64,000 nucleotides of DNA from Perkinsus olseni (lineage: Eukaryota > Perkinsozoa > Perkinsida > Perkinsidae), in assembly GCA_013115135.1 (NCBI GenBank), contig JABANP010000262.1, forward strand, positions 1-64,000, in the 5' to 3' direction. The notes under the pieces were generated by a model. That model saw only the letters and a list, made by a program, of their open reading frames with translations. It was not told where the DNA came from and did no database searches. Shown piece after piece: positions 57,410 to 64,000 of the stretch (the stretch's first letter is position 1; each line of letters opens with the position of its first letter). The position numbers and the translations under genes were made by a program.

Positions 57410-58582
57410 AAGGGAGCTCCAAGCTCCACGGAACAGCGCCAACGCGGCACTCTGCGTCGCAGCTGGTATCTTGCCAGCAGACTTGGAGCTCGGTAGAATC
57501 GCGGCCACCAGACTCGCTGCGCTTGGGTGCGCTACGACGCTGGACCGAACTCTCTCGGTCAAGCCTTGACCGTCAAGGGCTTGACTGTGCATGAGGGTCG
57601 CGATGGCGGTGATACAGTGCAGTGCTGGAGGGCTTTGCCCACTCAACCTTGGCACCCCTGGGTCTCGACTACCATCACGGAACGTGAGGAGGCCTAGAGC
57701 TACGCACTCGAGGCTCTCCGAACCAAGAATGCCATTTTCACGGATGGCTCGGTGGTCAAGGACATCAAGACCGGCGCTGCAATGGTCGTTTATCGTGAGG
57801 GAGGAGAGGTCTACTCCAATTTCTGGAAGCTCTCCCCCTACGCTACTATTACGGATTGCGAGCTTCTAGGAGTTCTGGAAGCAGTCCGCTGGATTGTGTC
57901 GACAGCGGGTGACGAGGCCTGGGAGATCTTCACGGACTCTCAGGCGGTACTCAAGATCCTGTCGTCCCGTGCATCCACGGCCCGGTGGGATAAGGTGAGA
58001 CAGATCTATCTGTCCTTGTCCGAAATCCCTGGTAGGGTATCCCTTCGATGGGTACCGGGGCACAGTTCCATCAGTGCCAACGAACGGGCCGATGAGCTGG
58101 CAGCCAAGGGTGCCTCCATGAGGGAAGTCTCTGCGGAGACGGAAATCAGTGTGAGGACTCTTCGGCGGTATCAAGGAGAAGCTGGCCGTCTGTCACTGCG
58201 CAAGTGGTGGTCAGATAAGAGAGCCAGCCTGGGCACTTCTGTCAATGACTTCTTTTACTGCGCTTCACACGCTCGTTTGTGGATCCGCGGGGAAGTCACG
58301 GCGGCTAGCAGTGCCGTTGTATTCGGAAGGGCCCCAACCCCAGCCCATCTCTATAGATGCGGGGTGGTCAACTCGCCAGAGTGTGACTGTGGGGCGCCGG
58401 TGGGGAACACGCGGCGCTACCTCCTCTCCTGTCCGCTCCTGCAGCAGGCTAGGAATAGGGTCGAAGGTGGTGTCCCCTACCATTCATATGAACTAATTGT
58501 TGATTTGAAGCGACGCAAGTCCTTCAATCAACTCTGTTCGGCCCTCATGCAGTACCTCGATGCTCGCAGGGGCTTATTGTAG
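57410..58582 (+). pseudogene. LINE fragment 2: RNase H domain with C-terminal zinc knuckle
   Basis: From about 57695 one frame is open to the stop at 58580. It shows FTDGSVVKDIKTGAAMV, TDCELLGVLEAVRW, FTDSQAVLKIL and VPGHSSISANERADELA, the four acidic RNase H positions all present, then a Cys-rich motif CGVVNSPECDCG...LLSCPLLQQ at the C-terminus. Upstream, an in-frame TAG (GCCTAG, about 57691) interrupts the reading frame where copy 1 has AAG, and the region before it is frameshifted. It is a 5'-truncated copy whose last 276 codons are still readable. Confidence 0.85.
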
Positions 58583-59484
58583 TGCCGGGCAGGCACAATT
58601 TTTTTCGCCTCTGCTTTGTACGAGGTCCACCATTGAATATTTGCTATCAAAAAAGAACAAAATAAAAAGCAGCAGCGGGAGCAAGCGTCGGACGACTGGC
58701 GACTGAGACGGTGACCGCGAGGATGGAGGAAGATGCAGAAGAAGTCGGTCGAAGAGCAGGAAGACGTGATGACTAATTCATGTATTGCTCGTTATTAAGG
58801 AACGTTTCAATCTGAGTATATTATACTCTGGAGCGGTACGGACTCTGTACTGCTTGATGCCATAGGAGGCGCAGGGAGAGATTAAATTTCATCATCCAAC
58901 CCTACGATCTCTGCACAGAGCTTCTCAGCATGGACAGCAGGGAGTTGATGATCATTTTCTCCTTTTGGGTGGCCATCCCTGATTCCAGTCCTCAGATTGC
59001 TTCGCCGCAAAGCTAATGCGCCTCGCTCGCGTGACGGGTATGAGCGTCCCGTTGGGGGAGCTCCCGTTGATTTGCGTTGGGGAGCTCTCGCCCGCAGCAG
59101 GAGTAGCAGCAACAACGCCGTTGTTGCAACGGCTAGGTGTTCCTCGCACGAATCCGCAAGCTGGGCATGTCAACCTCTAACTGTTAGAGTCTAACACCGT
59201 TTCTCACCGTGAGAATCTCACGTAACATTTATCGCGGTCATACAATGGTCTGGGGAGGGCGTTCCTACCACTGGGCACTCATCCGAAAACACGACATAGT
59301 ATGCTGAACATACGGCATATGCTCAGCGCTATCCGGATAAGCCACTTACTATCGCAGAACCTGTCTGTTAGGTTGCATTATTGTGCGAGCGAGATTTACA
59401 TTTGGAAAGAAATAATGGACCCGCAAAAACAGCGAAATTTTCGGAAAATTTAGAAAAAGAGATAATTCTCAAATTTTCAGCCAC
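58583..59484. other. Between LINE copies 2 and 3
   Basis: Probable LINE 3' tail just after the stop (A-rich CAAAAAAGAACAAAATAAAAAG at 58.65 kb). A minus frame of 73 codons (58952-59173) begins with CPACG but has no other zinc-ribbon features. No gene is called. Confidence 0.4.
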
Positions 59485-59918
59485 CCTGCTCTCCCCTACG
59501 CTACGATTACAGACTGCGAACTCCTCGGGGTTCTCGAAGGTTCCGCTAAGTTGTCTCCACGGGCCGTGGACCACGGCGGAGGATGAGACTCGGGAGATCT
59601 TTACGGACTCTCGGGCGGTGCTCAAAATTATTTTGACAAAATACTGTCGTCCCGAGCATCCACGGCCCGGAGGGATAAGGCGAGGCAGATTCGTCTGTCC
59701 GTGTCTGAAAGCCTTGGCAGGGTATCGCTTTGGTGAGTACCTGGGCACAGTTCAATTAGTGCCCATGAACGGGCCGATGAGCTAGCAGCCAAGGGTGCCT
59801 CCATGAGGGAAGTCTCTGCGGAGACTGGAATCAGCGTGGGGACTCTTCGGCGATATCAACTTGATATTATCAAGGTGAAGCTGGCCGCCTGTCACTGCGC
59901 AAATGGCGGTCGGACAGT
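59485..59918 (+). pseudogene. LINE fragment 3: decayed RNase H segment
   Basis: Homologous to part of copy 2: LLGVLE, IFTDSRAVLKI, HSSISAHERADELAAKGA and GTLRRYQ are in different frames separated by small indels, and a TGA follows VSLW. The homology stops at about 59918, directly before a hairpin (59925-59950). Confidence 0.82.
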
Positions 59919-60015
59919 CCACTGTGGACTTACTAAGTCCACAGTGGACTATCCACTGCGTAATACGCAATCCCCGTCATACCCGCAAATCACATCGGTT
60001 CAGTACTGACGTGAA

Positions 60016-60062
60016 GTCGTGTACTAAGACAAATGTGTGACACATTTGTCTTAGTACACGAC
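60016..60062. repeat. Perfect hairpin
   Basis: GTCGTGTACTAAGACAAATG and its exact inverse around a GTGTGACAC-type centre, followed by two more ATTATGTGT repeats. Confidence 0.85.
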
Positions 60063-60185
60063 ACATTATGTGTCACACATTATGTGTGTTACGCTCGGTC
60101 CCGGTTTATGCGTGCAGAGTAGTCTGGGCTTTAGCAATTTCATGAGATCCATCTCACAAGCTCCCTTTAGCCTTGTATTCCACGA

Positions 60186-60377
60186 ATGAGCAAGAAGTCT
60201 ACAACAATGTGTACTGATGGTGACACCCGTGGCGCCGGGGACAGGAACGGTGGAGCCATGTTTGAGGCCTACTACTGGGGTCGACGTCTCAAGCTCCTAC
60301 CCTACGCTCCTCAACGAGACTGGTTCGTGCGGACTCTCGAATTTGAGCATGTAATTGTTATTCCTACCTCAAGGTAA
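60186..60377 (+). pseudogene. Possible RNase H fragment of another retroelement
   Basis: A 63-codon frame contains MCTDGDTRGAGDRNGGAMFEAYYWGRR, which resembles the first strand pair of a retroelement RNase H (TDGS...GGAG), but unlike the LINE copies next to it. No other RNase H motif follows. Tentative. Confidence 0.38.
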
Positions 60378-61098
60378 GGTATTCTACCCAGGATGCTTGA
60401 AAGCGGGCCATCCGGGGACTGTCCCACTCGGGCTAGCACGTATACTCATCGTGATTCATTGATGGAGCTACCGAAGCCTCAAACTTGCCGGAATACCATT
60501 CCGTCTTGCACATTCAAGACCAGTGGCGAACGGCTTCAATCAGTCACTCCGCTCCCGAGTCGGGAGTCTCGATTTGCATTGAGAATTCAGCCACACAATG
60601 ATAAACAGGCAGTGCTGTTGAGCTAAGCTAACGAGACGCCTCAGCCACGAGTACGTCGCGTCGCACGCTGCTAGCCCCGGCGCGCAAATATGCGCCGCGT
60701 ATGTGGCCGTGGGCTGAATTTTAGAGATTGCCATCTGACCTGGGCTCACTTGTTTGTGAATAGTTGTTGAAGGTCGCTCGTTTGACGAGGATTCCGCCCC
60801 ACTCCACGAAAGGGCCCTTCCATTGAAGTCAATCGACGCTGATGACCGCTCCGTGGGCACGCGTGAACAATGTCCATGGAGCTAGGCTAAGCGCAGTGCG
60901 CTTAGTGCACGCGTAACCTCGCTGTGGAACCTCTGCCAAACTATCATGTTGTGAGTATGGCTAACATTTCGGTACCCCACGTAGCCACTCCCACCATTTT
61001 CGGTTGGCTCCGGAGCCAGCGATGCCTTTGAGTTCAGTGCTGGGAGGGCTTAATCTTGGGCTGAGAGAAACAGCATTACCTATCTTGTCTTCAAAAAT
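60378..61098. other. Spacer
   Basis: No gene seen. A segment near 61.0 kb (GGTTGGCTCCGGAGCCAGC) resembles part of the 63.75-kb dispersed repeat. Confidence 0.4.
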
Positions 61099-61446
61099 AT
61101 GTCTACCATCCTGAAGTCGCTCCTGTCGGTCTTCCTTCTCGCGGTGGTGAACGGTCAAGTGATTAAGTATGAGTATGACTATAAGGGTTTCGGCGTTGAA
61201 TACCGTCAGGACGGTCCAGGGGAAGCGGAACTCCGTGTTCGATGCAATCGTTTAGCCGCTTGGTATGCCTTTCCCGTCTCTCCGTCCACTTACTTCCTGG
61301 ATGGTATGTATTTTGCCGATCCATTAAGAGTCGAACATACCGACTACGAACTGCAGCGGTTTTGCCATGCCTTAACGCAGACCGAGTTCGATGAAAGGAA
61401 TCTATTTGTACGACATAAGCATTCCGCAAGGCTCCCCGGTTACTGA
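61099..61446 (+). CDS. Small secreted protein, 115 residues
   Basis: ATG at 61099 opens MSTILKSLLSVFLLAVVNG, a signal peptide, followed by a single compact domain: GFGVEYRQDGPGEAELRVRC, PVSPSTYFLDGMYFADP, ELQRFCHALTQTEFDE. The arrangement of the two Cys and the Pro/aromatic DGMYF segment parallels the 47.6-kb gene. Intronless; function unknown. Confidence 0.75.
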   Translation: MSTILKSLLSVFLLAVVNGQVIKYEYDYKGFGVEYRQDGPGEAELRVRCNRLAAWYAFPVSPSTYFLDGMYFADPLRVEHTDYELQRFCHALTQTEFDERNLFVRHKHSARLPGY

Positions 61447-61980
61447 GCGGTGACCATAGTTACTATGTCATAGTAGCCCTTGCTGTCAGTGCTTCATGAT
61501 TATGCAGTATAATCATGAATTTATGCTACGGTCAATTGCTTGTGAGAACTTGTCGCAGTGTGGAGCGGCAGCACCTAATTTTTTGTCACTCTAGAGATTA
61601 GTACTCTTCTGTGATCGTTACCTGTTTTGTCATGGCTCGGAGTGCTATTATAGAATCATGATACTGGTACATGGTACCATGATACATGGTACTTGTGTTG
61701 ATCCTGTAAGATATTAAGTACTTCAAGTACGGGATAAATGGCTCGGCTGAGGAAGAAGAGCTCTTCCGGTCAGAAAAAGACGAATGGCAGTGGCCGACTG
61801 ACTGAAAGTGTGCCTCCGTTCGAATGTAAATTCTCTACTACGAGATGGGACGGCATCGCGCTAACTCCATGTGAAGGACTTCCATTGGGATAGTGAACAC
61901 TAATTAAGCATCGAGCCGTTTAGCGATGGTGTGCACAGGGCAAGGGCTTTGCGGTTACCTCCCGTCTCGCCGACTGTCGG
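61447..61980. other. Spacer rich in short dyads
   Basis: ATGATACTGGTACATGGTACCATGATACATGGTAC at 61.66 kb and similar dyads are present. No gene. Confidence 0.4.
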
Positions 61981-62260
61981 CGGCCGATTAGAGCTGGGCA
62001 ACCGTACTAAGTTTGAGGAAAGTACGGTACGGAGTACGTCTCAAACTGTCAACCTAGTACGGGTACGGAGATCTAGTACGTATTAACTATATTAAACAAC
62101 GCATACGCGTAATAAATTACGCCGTACTTCAAAGTACGGCGTACTAGTACGGTACTTGGGAACCGCTGCGACGGGTAGTACGGGTACGGAGCCATACTCG
62201 TACCCGTACCGTACTCCGTACTAGACCGTACCCGTACTGTCGCCCACCTCTACGGCCGAT
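61981..62260. mobile_element. Non-autonomous hAT element (264 bp) with 8-bp target duplication
   Basis: The element 61989-62252 begins TAGAGCTGGGCAACCGTAC and ends with the inverse of TAGAGGTGGGCGACAGTAC. The exact 8-bp duplication CGGCCGAT flanks it at 61981-61988 and 62253-62260. The TAGAG-type terminus and 8-bp duplication are the hallmarks of hAT transposons. The interior is made of GTACGG/CCGTAC subterminal repeats, which in hAT elements are transposase-binding sites. It has no coding capacity, so it is a MITE that needs a transposase from elsewhere. Confidence 0.93.
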
Positions 62261-64000
62261 ACTGAGGAGAAGGTGTGCGTAGCTCCTACTCAGACCTGCT
62301 ACAGCCGCGTTGAGTCGAAACACTCGTGAATCTCAAAATTTGCCGCGCATTGAATACGAATTTAGTAGTCGAATTTCGACGATTCGCCGTCTTCGGCTGC
62401 CTAAAGTTCCGCCGTTGAACGTCGGATTGAGACTAACCTTAATAACGAGCAATACATGATTAAACCCCACGTTTTACTGCTCATAAGGCTTCGGCCATCT
62501 TCTTCAGCGTCGCTTCCTTCGTCCTCTTGGCCTTCTTTCCAGCTGCCGGTAGGACCCCTGAACGTCAAAGCGCACGCACGCAGCAGATATAATTTATAAT
62601 ATAAATTTCATACATATCTACTTTATATCATATGAAGTAGACTACTGCAGTCCTACCACAGCTAGAGGAAACAGGATTACATCATGTTTTCTACCTAAGT
62701 CGGAGGTCAGTCATCTTACACGGAGCGAGCTTATTGAAGCCAGTTGCTCCCGAGGGTCTTATCCGGAGCTCCTTTTTTGCACGGTCCAGTCCCGTTCTAC
62801 AGAACGGACAAGGGAAGGACATTTGATACAATGATCAAATATCTTTCGCCTAAGCTACGAATCGCAAGACATAGAGGGTTTCTGAATCGACAAACTCTCA
62901 TATCTCTCCCTCAATGATTGAGGCTCAATCGAAGAAGGACTAAAACAGCGTGATCTGATATTCTGCAATCTAGGGCATTAGAAGAGCCCATGCTCAATAT
63001 CGTCAACTGCTTTCACAAGTGACGACACCGATAGCAGGCTGCTATTAGCAGCGGCAGTGAATTTCAACCGCTCCTGTGGTTCTACGAGCGAGGCTCGCAT
63101 GTTCCATGATGTACAACTTCATAATGTCTGCGACGCTCGCATTGCGCTGAGTCCTAATCTCCCAGCGAGAGCCTGCAACATTTGTAAGGGGAGGGGCCGC
63201 TCAGCTTCCTGTTTCATTCCAAATTGCTCGTGGTGCTGCTAACTATTACGCCTAGTCACAAGGCCCTAGTGCGATTCCGTTGTCCGCCTATCCTAAGTGA
63301 GGTGTAAATACAAGTGTACAGAGCCCAGGCTGCATGGCATAGCCGATTAACGTAGAATAGGTTGCCTCCCTCGGATTTGCACTATCAGCATAGATCAGCT
63401 GAGTTGAATAGTTTACTTCGCTACCGGCGCTTAGATTAGTTATGCGCGCACACCGGTACATTAGTAGGAAAGTGCGTTCTCGGCACAATGTGGCAAGTCT
63501 GTCTACTTTCTCTACTGCGCACGATGTCACGCTGGCTGGGAGACAGGCCCGTCTCATAGACAGCGTCTCTGTCTCAGCGATTACACCATACACCGCCAAG
63601 CGAATGTTTCATGCTCACCGCGCTGTGCAGCTGCTGTCTGACTCGCCCAACTCACTGCCCCTCACTGTGTAACGTGACTTGTGCTCCGGCATGGCATCGT
63701 GTTTGCCTGCGAGAAAGAGATCCACTACGTCACTGAGGTTCACTAAGGTTGGCTCCGGAGACAGCAACGGCGGCGCGCAGTGTTGAGAACTCAGAGCAGC
63801 CGTCGACCGTCCCAACTTCCAGTCTAGCTTGATCTTAGAGTGTGATCCCTCTGGTACTGGAGGACCGGAGACTGACCTCCATGGCAACGCCGATGCAACA
63901 GACGCTTCTCAGAATGCCTTTGGAGATGTCGGGTTGAGACTGTCCCGCTCAGGCACACGCAGGTTCGACCTACTCTATCGATCGACGATCGCGCTATTCC
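62261..64000. other. Window end without supported gene
   Basis: ORFs of 61-103 codons on both strands are not supported. The interval 63735-63960 is the second copy of the dispersed repeat at 47190-47480. Confidence 0.45.
63735..63960. repeat. Dispersed repeat, copy 2
   Basis: Patchy but ordered similarity to 47190-47480 in the same orientation (GGAGACAGCAACGG, GTTGAGAACTCAG, GCAACAGACGCTTCTCAGAA, GACTGTCCCG). Confidence 0.55.

Noticed and set aside
58952..59173. Zinc-ribbon protein on the minus strand
   Set aside because: There is only one CPxCG with no second Cys pair at a suitable distance, and no splice-linked partner.

Overview
This is nuclear DNA of an intron-rich protist. I favour a perkinsozoan (Perkinsus-like) alveolate, by inference from three things: a MAP kinase whose activation segment reads TGH, close to the TSH of the apicomplexan MAP2 kinases; very dense short introns; and arrays of small secreted proteins beside pepsin-like proteases. 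The genetic code is standard and introns are almost all GT-AG. Most long single-frame ORFs here are shadows. The real genes were found by joining exons whose phases agree, and most models below close in frame.

Layout. 0-1 kb: decayed Tc1/mariner-type transposase. 1.7-3.8 kb (-): 7-exon ABHD17/BEM46-type hydrolase. 4.0-7.9 kb (-): 14-exon MAP2-type MAP kinase. 10.6-14.0 kb (-): 3' seven exons of the wyosine synthase TYW1, without its 5' half. 15.4-30 kb: accessory region of secreted proteins on the + strand (two close paralogues, a second family with one intact and one dead member, and others), interrupted by a 5-exon EF-hand light-chain-like gene and a secreted Q/P-rich gene on the - strand. 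31.0-33.5 kb (-): OST3/OST6 subunit of oligosaccharyltransferase. 34.3-42.4 kb (+): large multi-exon membrane protein of unknown function. 42.7-43.7 kb (+): BET1-like SNARE. 44.8-46.2 kb (+): single-exon core-2/I-branching-type glycosyltransferase. 47.6-50.4 kb (+): a small secreted protein and an unrecognised multi-exon gene. 53.7-55.0 kb (-): aspartic protease with one frame break. 55.8-60.4 kb: a degenerate 15-bp tandem repeat and three decayed copies of a LINE RNase H region. 61.1 kb: another small secreted protein. 62.0 kb: an intact non-autonomous hAT element with an 8-bp target duplication.

How the genes fit together: OST3/6, the BET1 SNARE, the type-II glycosyltransferase and the secreted proteins and protease all belong to the secretory route. 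The kinase, hydrolase, TYW1 and light-chain genes are ordinary housekeeping or regulatory genes.

The most unusual signal is in the introns. Neighbouring and even unrelated genes share short intron sequence blocks in both orientations. One is a core like GTATCTTAGGTTGAAGC followed by TACGGAAT; its reverse complement often forms the 3' splice site, so exons begin ATAC. The other is a core AATTTCGTGGCGCG. This is what introner-like, intron-generating elements would leave behind. Other oddities are a possible 17-nt intron in OST3/6, a GC-AG intron in the EF-hand gene, the TGH kinase motif, and many long near-perfect hairpins in intergenic DNA.
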